Shown: positions 41,075 through 52,921, counted from the stretch's first letter. The stretch: DNA of 64,000 bases from Fragilaria crotonensis (GCA_022925895.1 JAKSYS010000118.1:50257-114256); one strand, 5' to 3'. Notes: generated by a model not told the origin, from the letters alone. Numbers and translations: made by a program.

Positions 41075-42990
41075 GCTTTGTTGAGCAAAGTTGCTAACAA
41101 AAAAGTATAAGGAGAGTTCTTGTCGCGGTTCGGTAAAGGACACGTAGTGGAGGTCGATCAGTTGTAGTAGATTCTGTATGACCTTCTACGCGCACCAAAA
41201 TGATTTAACCGTGACAAGGTCATAGAGTCATAGTCGTCGAAAGTGCCCTAATTTACCCGAGTACCGGAGTAGTAGGTATAATATGGCATTCTATGATACT
41301 TTCATCAATGTCCTTCGTGATTGGAAAACGCGTCCGCTTTCAGCTTGGTCACAGTCTTTGAAAATGCCCCGAATCCCGAATAAATAAGCCAGTGACCGAA
41401 AATGCCAATATGTGTCAGGTTCAATGATTCATTTACGTCGTATTTCAGTTTTCAGTACTCGAGTACTTTACAAATGAATTGGGACGAGTTCGTCACAAGG
41501 GATCCGGGAACGGCTGGAATCTGTCCTGAATCTTTGTGTATCTGAAGTCGGATGAATACGTAATTATTAATTATGGACCCTGTCGTTGTGCCCTGCGCGA
41601 CTCCCGCTGCTGTACAACTCCGGCGAACTGCTGTACAATGTATTCCTATCACGACACGTGCCTGTCGGTTCGTAGGCTGAGGTGTTTAAGCTCGTATCGA
41701 ACAAAACCTTCGCGTGGACACAAGGTCGAAACGCTTGAGTGTTTCTCCGAAAAATCTACTCTAGAAAACCTTTTTCGTCCTTCGTTTGCGGGTATTGAAC
41801 CAATGTTGGAAACACATGAACACGCGACACGCGACAAGCGACACGCAACGCGACAAGCGACCGAGGATACCCAAGATTTCGAGTCCCTCAGCGCCTCAGC
41901 AGATTAAAAATCGCCAGTTTCGGCCGAACTTTAACACCGATATGAGTACAAGAACTTGGAGAACAACTCTGCGTTTCACTATCGAATGTACTGTACTCTG
42001 AGTACTAGAAGCCAAGGTTTTTGTTCTTGTTTCGTTCATTTCAGCATCGACGCCAATTTAAAATGGTTAACAATGCAACTATCTCCTTACCCACAAGCAC
42101 CAACTGGATGGGGAGCCGGTGCATATAGTTGACTCATTTCTTTCTTGCCAAATGACAAAGGCATCAGCTGATGCTACAGATTCTTGAAGCAGTATTCTAC
42201 CCTGGCATTTATGAAACCATTTTCTGGCACTTGCGTGCTGTGAGGAGACAAGTTAATGATGACCAGCCACCACAGAAGCTTGTTGCATTAGAGTCATGTA
42301 CTTTCTCTACAACCTAAAGATGGGCAACCTGTCATTTTACCCAGAATGAATTTCTGGAGAGTTAATGTTTGCAAGGCACAACAAGCATGGTTTGTCAAGT
42401 ACTCGAGCCATTAGTAGTACAAGGCAAGCTGATTTAGGTAGCTAGCACTTGTTCCGCCTACTGTATGGAATGATGCAATTCAGATTAAATGCTTTCATTG
42501 TGTTCATGATGTTGAGTGTTGGGTCCGTTGCATTTAAGGCAAGGAGAAACACACATTATCTCTGCAACCTTTGAATCTGGGTATGGAAAGTGCAATGTCA
42601 TCATAGATTGGTGGATATTGGATACTCCTCTAGCAAGTACCTGCTCCCTTCAATGAACCTGTGATGTCTTTCTCATCCTTTGTGGTCACTTCACATCCTC
42701 CATGTGCAAACAGCACCATAGCCCATCATGATCCTTCTATAAGCTATAAGTCATCCACACTAGCTGGCTGGTACATCATGCTGCAATATCAAATGGAAGG
42801 TCTTGAAAGTTCATCATTGCAGATATCATACCTTTCCCAGGAAACATTGTGTGCCCCTTCACTCCTTCAGCCTGCAATAAAAAACACTTGGATTCAAAAG
42901 TTGTACTCCAAGTATTTCACAACAAATTCCTGACCAAATTCCACTGATCCCCCGCCCTTGTGTACTAGTACTGCGAGGATTGTACAGTAC
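41075..42990. other. Gene-free stretch of 1.9 kb
   Basis: No convincing gene on either strand. At 41820-41862 CGACA(C/A)GCGACA-type short repeats occur. From 42040 to 42950 the sequence is less G/C-rich and might be an old mobile element, but no motif was recognised. A 90-residue plus-strand frame at 42661-42933 has no features that support it. Confidence 0.35.
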
Positions 42991-43163
42991 GGGATCCGAT
43001 TAGAATGCAAGGAAATGACGTCAAGCCGTACAAGTACCAATCAGCATGCTCTGCCTATGCTACTGTCTTACTGGAGTACTGTATCACCGTAGGTTGTACG
43101 TGCAGGGCTCGGTACTGATTGGTACGGCTTGACGTCACTTCCTTGCATTCTAATCGAAACCGG
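42991..43163. mobile_element. Small MITE, about 170 bases
   Basis: Arms 42991-43032 and about 43119-43163 are inverted copies: GGGATCCGATTAGAATGCAA, then GGAAATGACGTCAAGCCGTAC, against a reverse complement with a few changes at the tip. Inside, GTACCAATCAG and CTGATTGGTAC form a further inverted pair, so the element can fold over most of its length. It shares GGATCCGATTAG and GACGTCA with the ends of the 25642-28555 element and is probably a non-autonomous relative. It directly abuts the pogo-like element that starts at 43166. Confidence 0.7.
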
Positions 43164-43165
43164 TA

Positions 43166-46100
43166 CAGGTTTAAACCATATAGATGGACGCAATTGTTGT
43201 CAGGTAGTAGCTAGACACTATTATAATGATCCATTATTGAGGTATTCGTCAACTAAGATGAATCATTTGCACCCCTTGAGATCTTTTCAATGCTCTATTT
43301 CCGTAGGGGGTACTGTAGGTTCTTTTTGAAATGCTGGCGCAGCTCAAGAGTCACATTGAACAGCAGATGTCATAAAAATCTGTCAACGCACGTCAGAAAA
43401 CCTGACAACAATTGCTCATTCTATTAGTATGCCAACGAAAAGGAAGGCATGCCCGAATCTTGTTGACACGGGGAAACAAAAGAAAGCAGGGAGGCCTTCA
43501 ACAGAGTACACCACTCATGATGCTGTCAAACTGGTACGTCCTTATTGAGAAAAGGGTCTTCGAAGTTCACCATTTTGATTGCAAAATCGATCTGAGTTTG
43601 ACACGAGATTTGCGATTTGTAAAATCTTTCTGTACTCACATTTTGTACTGCTAAATTTTTCGCAGGTACTCGATAATGGATTGAAATACCATTTGGCAAT
43701 CAATGCTCTTTGTTTGCAAGGGTCTCTGACCAAGCAACGCCTTCAGTACTTCGTTTCGCTTGAAAGAGAAAGGAGGAAGAGTAGAGGAGGCATGGTTGTT
43801 CCAAGCGCCATCAGTACAAACAGAGAAGGTCGTAACGAGGAAGATTCCACGTTACTCACGGAGACATCACCGCTCACAATGGCAACCAATGAATCAAGAG
43901 CACAAGCACTACCAACAGTTCTGAGTGCTGGAAGAGATCCACCAGAAGATCTCCGCGTCAGGCAAGCATAGCACGCCTACATGCCAAAACAAAACAAGAT
44001 GCAGAGAGGAACGATACTCAACGGCTTTCAAGGAGGCAACGACAATACTTGGTTGATCCCATCAGCAGAGGTGAGACAGCCAACGAAACAATTGTTCGAC
44101 TGAATAACAAGCATGGTTTCACCAATGAAACAAAGAAGCTTGTGAAGAGTACAGTGTACAGTGCTATTGCATCTGGAAATGCAGGTAAGAGCCCAAAAAA
44201 GAAAGGACCGAATGCAAGAATTCCAAAAGAATTAGTGGAGGTTTGTGGTGTGCATGCCGAAGTTTGTCAGGTGAGTGCTTCCGGTGAACTCAGAGGTCGT
44301 GATATTAAAAGGCTGATTGGTGCTGCCACCATCGGTACCGAATTCGAAGGTCAGTTCACTGTGGAATCTGTGTGGAGGAGGGTACGACGTGAATTCCCTG
44401 ATAAGCTTCAGGCTGCTAACAAATTGAGTGTTGACGACGCTCGGGCGCAATGGACTACTCACCAGAACCTTCAGCAATGGTTTGACGATGCAAAGCTTGA
44501 TCTGATTGCAACTGGCCTTTGTATTGACCAAGAGGTAAGAGGTGCCGATGGAACTCTTGTTTCCGAATTGGACTTTCGCTCCGACGAAGTGAAGCGTCGA
44601 ATCCTCAATATGGACGAGACGCATCATGACCTTTCGGTGACAGGAGATCGCGGAGGGCCACGTTCGGTTATGTATCACAATCCCCGATTCCAGCGTGGAT
44701 GTAAGAGAGGTGTGAAATCATCTCGTCATGTGACTGGAGTGTATGCAACGAGTGCAGCAGGCGAAAGTATTCCGCCGATGTATATCTTTGACTCTGGGGC
44801 AAAGATTGAGGACAATTTTCGCGTGAAGATGCAATGGCTTGATGGTCTGCCAACTGTCACTGGAAGATTTGGCTGCCCATCGATTGTCGAATCATCTAGC
44901 TTCTATGCAGTGAGAACGAAAGGATCAATGGACGATTCCCTTTTTAATAGTTACATTGACGATGTTATATTGCCGCTCTTTCCTAATATTTCGAAGCATG
45001 CATCTTTTGATGCAGCAACTGGTACGTTTGTTGCTATCGAGTGATTGAACAGCCGTCAATTTTGAAACTCACACGTTCTCTCATCCCATCAGGAAAGCTT
45101 CTCTCTGGTCCTGTTGTGCTCAAGGTGGATTCTGGTCCAGGTCGTATAGTCGGCTCGCTTCATAGCATATCGAAGCGAGCTGAGTACTTTGAGATGGGAC
45201 TCATCATCCTGTCGGGCCTGCCTAATTCAACAAGTGTCCACCAAGAAATGGATGCCCTTTATGGGCCCTTCAAGTCCGCGACATATGCTCGCGGCGAATC
45301 CATTCTGATCGAGAAGATCAAGGATCGAGGAATGCGGCGAGCAACGGGCGCAGCTCAAGGAGCATCGTCTATCCTGTCACTCGGATTCGACGACCTAGCC
45401 ACCATTGTCAATGGAAACGAGAATGATGAGCTCTCCATGAAACCTTTCGATAAGAGCTTCACCAAAGAGAAGATTTTGAAGGCATGGACCAAGATTGGAT
45501 TTGTACCATTTACTCGGAACTGTGCATCTGATAAGAAGGTTCGCCACGAGCTTGGGCAAGCAAATGTTAACGAAGACTTGGAGAATCTGCAAGTGTCCTA
45601 TTCTGAGGTTGTGGCACAGGCGGAGAAAGTGGGCATCAATCCGGGCATCTTCGACTCTGAGATTCCGGTTGCCCAGCGCTTGAACAGGGCTGTCGATGAA
45701 GACGAACAAGTTCGCAGACTGGTTGCTGAGAGGGGGGGCTTAACTGCAGGCTCGTTGTGGAAGCATTGTGGAACGAGGGTCGGCAACTCTCGTGTAGCAC
45801 TTCGAGCACAGCGTGAACTGATTGCAATTGATGAGGCGAAGAATTCGTTGGTAACTCAGAATAGATTGGGTCGACAGGCAAAGTTGTTGGAGAATGCGCA
45901 GCTTGCGCTTGCTAAGTATAGAACACAGGGTAGCAGCACATTGACCAATAAAGATTGGGGCGACATTGTGAGGTGGGTCCTACCAGAGGCGAAGGTGCCA
46001 GGACTCATGCGCGACTTAAAGACCAGAGATGTCATCATTGCGAAACTTGCAACACTGGAGAGAGACTGGACAACATACATTCCATCTACACCTCCCATTT

Positions 46101-46455
46101 GAATGTCGACAATTCTCAATACCATAGATCTAGTGGTGTTGCAAGTGTTTGGACTAAAATACTCCATCTTGTTGTACAATTAAGTCACTTTCTTTACTGT
46201 TTGCATTGTTGTCAGGATTAGTTTCGCTCGTGTATCGTGTTACATGCACGGTCGTCCATTTATATGGTTTAGAACCTCCGGGTACCCAAAACAGTCGAAT
46301 GGACAGAACTTCCTCAATATCACACCTTTTTCAGATATTCTTGATTCAGACTGTGTCTGGGAACGTTCTGCATGCTTTGGTAAAGTTTGAAGGAAAACAG
46401 AAGATTTTTTAGCATTACTCGAATTTCGGTCGTCCATCTATATGGTTTAAACTCG
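43166..46455 (+). mobile_element. Pogo/Tigger-like DNA transposon, 3.3 kb, with TIRs and TA target duplication
   Basis: Inverted ends at 43166-43190 and 46431-46455: 22 bases are identical (GTTTAAACCATATAGATGG then ACG); the outer three are CAG on the left and CGA on the right. Both ends are flanked by TA (43164-43165, 46456-46457), the hallmark of Tc1/mariner-pogo insertions, and pogo TIRs commonly start with CAG. A further TIR-like copy lies inside at 46249-46273. The element encodes the DDE transposase at 43429-46102. Confidence 0.85.
43429..46102 (+). CDS. DDE_1 (pogo-like) transposase, multi-exon, one frame change
   Basis: Exon 1 (43429-43533) ends at GTACGT; exon 2 starts at 43666 after a 132-base intron. 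Together they give a basic start and THDAVKL / VLDNGLKYHLAINALC, like a psq-type helix-turn-helix. The frame then shifts between about 43890 and 43971 (no good splice sites seen), before an open frame through LVDPISRGETANETI. A 71-base intron (45022-45092, GTACGT...CAG) joins the two large parts in frame. The DDE core follows: RRILNMDETHHDLS (first Asp), GPVVLKVDSGPGR (second Asp) and LPNSTSVHQEMDALYGPF (third acidic position), with conserved YHNPRF and PMYIFDSG between. If the early frame change is real, this copy is inactive; if it is a sequence error, it could be intact. Confidence 0.8.
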
Positions 46456-46929
46456 TACTTGTACGCCATCGTGTGCTGTTATTATGCAACATCAGTCGTG
46501 TTGTCGAGGTAGGTACAAGAGTGGTACAAGGGCGTACTACGTTCTACGAGTAGCACTGTACAGTGATACTGTGGTACGCGAGTACTACAACCAAATCCTA
46601 CCACTACTGCTGCACAACGCCGAGCGCCGAGCTCCGAGCTCCGAGAAGTACGCTGTAGAGGACTCAAAGAAGCACACCGAACAACCTCGAAAATTCACTG
46701 CGACAGTGCGACAGTAGGAGTTGAGATTATCTTTCGAGCATGGGATGTGGGATGTGGGATGTGCTGCATCGCGAAATCCGTGGTGAGTACTGGTATAAAA
46801 ACTTCCGCCGTACTCGACCCGATCAGTTTCATTGTTCATTTGTATCTCGTTGTGTGAAGCAACGCTGATCACTGTTCACTAACAACACACGAACGCAAGA
46901 ACACAACGAGTGTTTGACGTAACAATACC
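46456..46929. promoter_or_regulatory. Proteasome gene upstream region with repeat and TATA-like box
   Basis: A GGGATGT unit is repeated three times at 46742-46762. A TATA-like TATAAAA at 46794-46800 lies 130 bases upstream of the ATG at 46930. Both are positioned as promoter parts, but no binding factor can be named. GTAC motifs occur at 46510-46590. Confidence 0.4.
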
Positions 46930-47824
46930 ATGGACCGATACCAATCACTAATGCCACATGCTCCTGCGGTTCGTCAGCCTCCGTTGATTAGTTCAACAGA
47001 AGGCCCAATCTTCTACAAGAATCACTCGAATAACAACAACGCGGACAATTCCATTGATCATGGAGTTACTGAAGCTCCGTACGAGCATCGTTTCTCTCCG
47101 TACGAATTCAATGGAGGGACGACAATTGCCATTGCCGGTGCCGATTATGCCATTGTGGCCGCAGATACACGTCTGAGCAGCGGATATGAGATCCTAAGTC
47201 GTAATGTTTCCAAGCTTCATGCCTTGACACCAAAGTGCGTTTTGGGAAGTGCTGGTTGTAAGACGGACGTTGATCAATTGCGCAGTGTGTTGGATATTAC
47301 AATGAAGGTATGCTAGAGTGTGCGACAACGTTCTGGGGGATAAGCCGTTTAGTATTCTTTCGGCTTCAGCACTCGTCTCATTCAAACTTTCTCTTGTCTT
47401 TCAGGTGTACCAGCACAATCATCAGAAGAGCATGGCTACACCATCCGTCGCACAAATGTTGGGCAACACCCTGTACTACAGACGCATGTTTCCCTATTAT
47501 GCCTTCAACGTCCTTGGAGGAATTGACGCCGACGGAAAGGGCGCTGTCTATTCGTACGATGCCAGTGGCTCCTTCGAGCGAACTGGCTATTCCGCCACTG
47601 GATCCGGACAGGCGTACATGATCCCCCTGTTGGACAATGTCATTGGCCATAAGAATCGATTGGATGAGAAGCGAGAGATGCCAGCGGAGGAAGTGGTGGA
47701 GATAGTCAAGGATGCCTTTGTAACGGCAGGGGAGCGAGATATTTATACCGGTGATTCGGTGGAAATTATGCTTATTACCAAAGATGGGATCCAAACCATC
47801 AAGTATAATTTGAAGGCAGACTAA
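46930..47824 (+). CDS. PSMB1: 20S proteasome subunit beta type-1 (beta-6), two exons
   Basis: Exons 46930-47307 and 47405-47824 are joined in frame across a 97-base intron (GTATGC...CAG), giving 265 residues. [37 protein letters not shown] and [15 protein letters not shown] are hallmark blocks of the beta-6 (C5, PSMB1/Pre7) subunit. [31 protein letters not shown] and [15 protein letters not shown] also match. Beta-6 is a structural, non-proteolytic subunit: the Thr in GGTT is not a processed catalytic nucleophile. The N-terminal 50 residues are an Asn-rich extension that varies between species. Part of the nuclear and cytosolic 20S core. Confidence 0.93.
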
Positions 47825-48907
47825 GACCTTAAGACTAATCCTTATATCATGAGAAGAAAGGACGAAACGAAAGGATACATTGCAAGATCTCACTTTCGTT
47901 GTTCGTCCGCACCGCTACTACCATTGCAGTTCCTATTTAGTTTTTAGTACTCGAAGTATGGTCGATGTTACACGCTATAACTCCGACATGATGGGTTGCC
48001 TGTATGGCCAGTCTCAATTTTGAAGCTATGGTCCAATTCGCACACCGCTCCGTATGCATCATGAGGAGATCATCAACAACTATTGCGGTGCAGCTATGAT
48101 ACTTGAACCTTGGCAAGCACATTGTCCATCCCAAATGTCTCCTACATTTGACCAAGTGATTGCATTATGATACCCCGCATGATTTCGAAACCACGTAAAG
48201 GAGGAGCCATGTTGCTGTGGCCTTCCTGTCGGATACCTTCCAAACTCAGAAGGACCTTAGCGCAGTCCAGATCTTCTCAGTCGCGAATACAGTAAGTCTG
48301 TGGATCTCAACTATTTCCTCCTAAGATTAATTTCCATTTGTCTTTCGGAGGAAGGTAGCTTTGACTTCAAATGCTATTGATTCATTACTTCGATTAGTTT
48401 CGAAAACGGCTTAGAACTCACTCTTGCCCCCATCTGCGAGTTCATCAAAGACTGCTCTACTAGGATATTAAAGTCGCTTGTAGAATTCTACTTGCTAAAG
48501 GGTATGATAGAGCTAGATGGAGGGCCAACATTGCCATATCATTATTACGACAGTTTAGAGTTTTGGCAGGTCGCACAGGGTTTACAATTTATGATATGTA
48601 CTCTAAAAGTAGAGTAACAGCAACCTTAACGTTTACAACGGAACATAGACGTAGACCCTGTCGTTTCATCCAATACCTACCGTCGATCGTCGTGATGGTA
48701 GCCAGTACTACGTGCTACGTGCTACGTGCTACGTGCTACCCGCTACCCAACCCCAGAGGTACTGTGCACTGTACACCGTATTCCGTATTCGTTATCGCCC
48801 GATGAAACTACGAAATCCAACACGGACTGTTCTGTGAATGCAGAGAATGCAAATCCTGAGCACCGTGATGAGAACACGTATGCAGGGTTCAGTGTGCGCA
48901 GACGACA
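47825..48907. other. Intergenic region with a CTACGTG tandem repeat
   Basis: No gene seen in about 1.1 kb. At 48708-48735 CTACGTG is repeated four times, ending 172 bases upstream of the next gene's ATG; its core ACGTG is a common bZIP-type target, which is suggestive only. Confidence 0.4.
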
Positions 48908-49902
48908 ATGAACATCATTCAATTTTGTGTTCAATTGTGGCTCATGCCTTCCTGCGTCGCCGCTCTCTTTCTGACAACCAACCGATCGTGGGCACCCGTT
49001 GCATCTCGACCTTTCTTACTTTCCCGAACGTTGATTCCTGTAAGGGCGTGTGCAAGCAGTCCTTCAAGTCCTCGAATTCGAACAAGTTTCAGTTCCCTTG
49101 CCATGACAGAGGCCACCACGGTAGACGTTGCCTTGAATCTGCAAGATGTTCGTAACCGCATCCACATCGCGACAGACAAAGCCACGGCTGCTGCATCTTT
49201 GACTACACCACCGGCTCAAGAAGTTCAACTCGTTGCAGTATCGAAAACGAAACCACTAGAACTTTTAATGGCCGCCTACGATCAAGGAAATCAACGTCTA
49301 TTTGGTGAAAATTATGTGCAGGAATTGATTGACAAGGCACAGTTAATGCCGTCGGATGTACAGTGGCATTTCATCGGGACTCTGCAATCCAACAAAGTCA
49401 ATGGATTGATCAAGGCCGTTGTCCCCAAGGCTGCATCCCTCACCGTGGAAACCGTATCGACCTTGAAACTGGCCAAGAAACTTGACACGGCTATGCAAAC
49501 CTTGAAGACCGATGCCTCTTCAACTGCTGCTGTTGCTGATCCTAATATTCCGCAGTTGTTGCCAATTTTCGTACAAGTGAATACATCCGGAGAAGACACC
49601 AAGGGTGGGGTGGAGCCAGATCAAGTGGTGGCCCTGTGTCAGGAGACATTACCACATCTTGTGAACATCTCCAGTTGAAGGGACTCATGACCATTGGTGC
49701 AGAAGGTGATCTATCGTGCTTCGAGTCCCTGTGCTCATGTCGAGAACGAGTGGCCGCAGCTTTGAACGTGCCAGTCACAGATTTGGCACTTTCCATGGGC
49801 ATGTCGGGAGATTTTGAAGAGGCCATTCTCCTGGGGGCGACGCATGTGCGAATCGGAAGTACCATCTTCGGTGCTCGAGATTATAGCGCTTCCAAACCTT
49901 AG
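48908..49902 (+). CDS. PLPBP: PLP homeostasis protein (YggS/PLPBP family), with an apparent one-base frameshift
   Basis: The first frame starts at the ATG at 48908. Its first 65 residues look like an organelle-targeting leader (or the start is the internal ATG at 49103). Then VQLVAVSKTKP (PLP-binding Lys), FGENYVQEL, VQWHFIGTLQSNK, VETVSTLKLAKKL and PIFVQVNTSGEDTKGG follow the YggS order. At about 49674-49678 the frame ends in TGA, but the family sequence continues in another frame: LKGLMTIGAEGD, LSMGMSGDFEEAILLGATHVRIGSTIFGARDYS to 49902. One missing base would explain it; no splice sites fit without removing conserved residues. The protein binds pyridoxal phosphate and buffers B6 vitamers. 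Either a sequence error or a newly broken gene. Confidence 0.85.
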
Positions 49903-50252
49903 TACAAATGGAAGTTATGAGCAGGGTTTGTGTTTCGTCGTTGGTATCGGATCTGAAACATGTGACATGTGAAGCTATCGGATGAATTGTCGACAGTACA
50001 CTTCATCGTAAAACTCAGGAGAAGGTACATCGTAGAAAGCTAGATTGGCGAATAGTATACAGCGTTATTTGAATGAACGACCAAGTAGAGCATCGGGGCA
50101 TGTGGTGTAACGTGTAGCCAGTTTGACACGAGCAAAAAAACCGCTCAACAAATCGTCTACATGCTTTCGGGTTGCGATACTTGGTTATTGTGTTTTGTGG
50201 TCCCATTTCATCAATACTGGATGCTTATGGGATCATAGCCGCCCATCATATG
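49903..50252. other. Convergent intergenic region
   Basis: Between the ends of two converging genes. Nothing recognised. Confidence 0.4.
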
Positions 50253-51330
50253 TCATGTTGCACGTTCGCCCTTGATATCTTCGTCGTTGGTGTCGGCATT
50301 AAAATCTCGGAAGATGGCCTCGACACCACTGCAGGTAAGCCCCTCTATGTGCCAATCGAGCTCACCACCACAATTCGTGGAATCTTCGGTTACGGCTCTT
50401 GCTTCCAGTTCATCATCACAGGTATGGTGAGAATTCTTTAATGTCCACGTGCTTCCCATGGCATGCTCAAATGCAAGGGATTCACATGGTTCCATTTGCA
50501 TTGAAAGCGGAACGGCTTCCGATGTATTGTCTACAACATGAGTTGGACACAATCTTTCGTTCTCAGGACTGATGTTGGCATGTCTTTCGTGAAGTCGGGC
50601 GTCGCTGCCCTTCGAGGCGCCTCTGCGAATCGCAAGGGATTCGATTTGAGAATGCACAAAGGTGCCAACTTGATCAATAGCATTGTGAAGTGCAACAGAA
50701 CTCGGTTTAGGTCCAGCTACAACTGTGATGTCTGATGTAAATTGTTCAGATACAACTTGCCATGAATTAGAATCATTCCCAGTTTTCTGAGTTTCCCGTT
50801 TTGATTGAACCATCGTAGACCACTGGATGTCGTCAAGGATTCTATCAAGGTCAGTGTCGCTGAAGCCTCAGCAAACTTTGCAGTGGCATTTGGTGCTGAG
50901 CTGGTCTTTGGCACATTCTTAGTTAAAGTTTTGACTGGCATCCCCTTCGAGAATTTTCTTGAGTCTCTCAGCGCGTGACCAATCTATGAACGTCAAGATA
51001 CAATAAGATTTGATTAATCTTGGTTACCAAATGCGAATGTTAACCTACCTTGTGCTTCAAAACATCGTCATCAACCTCTTCATAGTGTCCGTTATCGTAT
51101 TTCTTGAAGATCCGAACACTACTTTCCTTCATTTGTTGCAAAAGATAAGCAAGCATAATACTCTTCTTTGCTCGATCCGCAGACGCGTATTCGTCAGAGA
51201 ATTGACGAATGAATCGTCTGAATGCCACGTTTCCTGGATGTCTTTCCAGTTCCCGCCCCCGACCACAGACGACGTCCTTGGACGTGAAAAGCGAGCGGTG
51301 GGTGTCGGCGCTTCTCTGATGGCGTTTCAT
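50253..51330 (-). CDS. DUF6824-domain protein (diatom type), two exons, internal frame problem
   Basis: Exon 1 starts at the ATG at 51330 and carries DVVCGRGRELERHPGNVAFR, then FRRFIRQF and RIFKKYDNGHYEEVDDD, the DUF6824 domain common in diatom genomes. A 65-base intron (50984-51048, GTAGGT...TAG) leads in frame to IGHALRDSRK, which completes the domain. Downstream the frame changes at about 50860-50870, from AKFAEAS to SDTDLDRILDDIQW, and then runs open to a stop at 50253 through an acidic, Ser/Thr-rich region with scattered Cys. The change may be another one-base indel or a very short intron. These proteins may be regulatory; their function is not established. Confidence 0.68.
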
Positions 51331-52020
51331 CTCGCCCTGTTCAATCTGTGAAGTGTAGTTAAGAGTTAAGGTGCTTCACTCAAAGCAGTCACTTGTCACT
51401 TTCGTGAATCACTTATGTCCTGAAAGGAGTAATAGATTTGCGAATCTTTGTTGTTAAAATTGGAGCACGGTATGCACTATGTTCTTCATTTGTACCGGTA
51501 CTCGAGATAGCGTTGGACCAGGCATTCTTCGACATTTACAGTCCTTCCATATAATAAGTAGTGCAACGACGACACCAAACCACTCGTGCGAACCCTTCCT
51601 GAGCTGTTTCCTGCACATCAATGTTGACATTCTTGACTGTTCTTTTGTGATCGTTGAGTGCCCAACGTAACCAGAAACCTTTTCGCATTATACTCCACCA
51701 TGAACCGATGACATTTCAGTCACCGTTCATTTCGATCCCGGAACCCCCTTCGACTGCCAAGGGTTAGTCTTGTTGACATTTCAGGTAAGCGATAAATATA
51801 AGGGGTTTATATGAGCTTAATGCGGCGTAATCTAAATCTATATGGGAGGAGTACGGGCAAACTCAAACTGAACGTAACACTACACGGGACATCCTAAAAA
51901 TCTTGGTTTCTGTTTGTATTACCCCTGGCTATTTAGAGTCCTCGTGCCGTATTTCTCGGTTTCCTTTGTCCTGTCTACACCAATGTACCGATAAAAAATG
52001 TCCGACTCTCGGCAGGAATC
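51331..52020. other. Intergenic region up to the LTR element
   Basis: No gene recognised. It ends at GAATC (52016-52020), the putative 5-base target site of the retrotransposon. Confidence 0.4.
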
Positions 52021-52921
52021 TGATATGGTTCGGGTTAACGGAACCTGTCGACGCGCAGGTCGGCGTAAGGTTCGGGTTAAGAACCAGGACGTAACCGTTA
52101 CGGGGTACGCCCCCAGTAGGTAAGTGTCTAGTACGACACTGACTACTGCTCAGTTCATCTATAAACGGTACAGCTACGCAGTGCTGTCTACCGCTACAGA
52201 TAACGATACATGTACTATCTGTCGTTCTATCGCTACACGTATGTGCGAGAGACTGACTAGTATAAATATCGCGTGTCGTATAGTGGGCACTGTCTATTAG
52301 TTTATCGTTATGTACAGTAACGGTAAACTCAGACGTGCGCGTACTATCGACGGGCAGAGGAAGTTGTGTGCGAAAGGTACTGTTGTACCGGTCGCCGTGT
52401 TGTGTTGTGTTGTCGTTATTGTTGTAGTGAGTACCGTCGTACTCACTACGTATATTTGTACAGCACGGTATATATGATGTCATGACGACGGCGGGTAAAA
52501 ACGCGTCATGGTCGATCATCATCATCGTGCGAAAAAATATGTGCAGTAAGTAAAAGGTGAGTGACACTAAATATGAAAAATTGACAATTGTGGGAAAAAG
52601 GAGAGGGCGACCGAAATGAGAGGTCTGATGAAAGGGGAGTGTTCCTTGGAACAATCAGGAACACTCCTCATATCAATCACGGTCAGCAGCGTACGGCTGC
52701 GTTGTTTTTCGTAAACGAGGCGTTGAGCGTCGTTTGAAAATCAATGTACAAACTCGAGGAACGAGATGAACATGATTTGAATCGACGTGAGTTTTGATTC
52801 CAGTCGTGCAGTGTCGCACTGGTTACTGGAGCACGGATGTAATGTTTTACTGTGCATGCGAGCGTCAGTTTAGGGATAGGGATAATAGAAAAATATGTAG
52901 GGCGATACGGAATGTTTAACA
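52021..52921 (-). repeat. 3' LTR of the Copia element
   Basis: 901 bases, starting TGATATGG and ending GTTTAACA on the plus strand. It differs from the other LTR by a handful of substitutions and small indels (for example around 52600-52650). TATA-like stretches occur, but the promoter was not fixed. Confidence 0.93.

Noticed and set aside
47937-48155. Possible reverse transcriptase trace (AIVVDDLLM) on the minus strand
   Set aside because: A single short match without any neighbouring Copia motif is not enough.
51929-52654. 241-residue minus-strand open frame in the 3' LTR
   Set aside because: It crosses the LTR boundary into flanking DNA, and the same region of the other LTR is frame-broken by small indels, so it is not kept.
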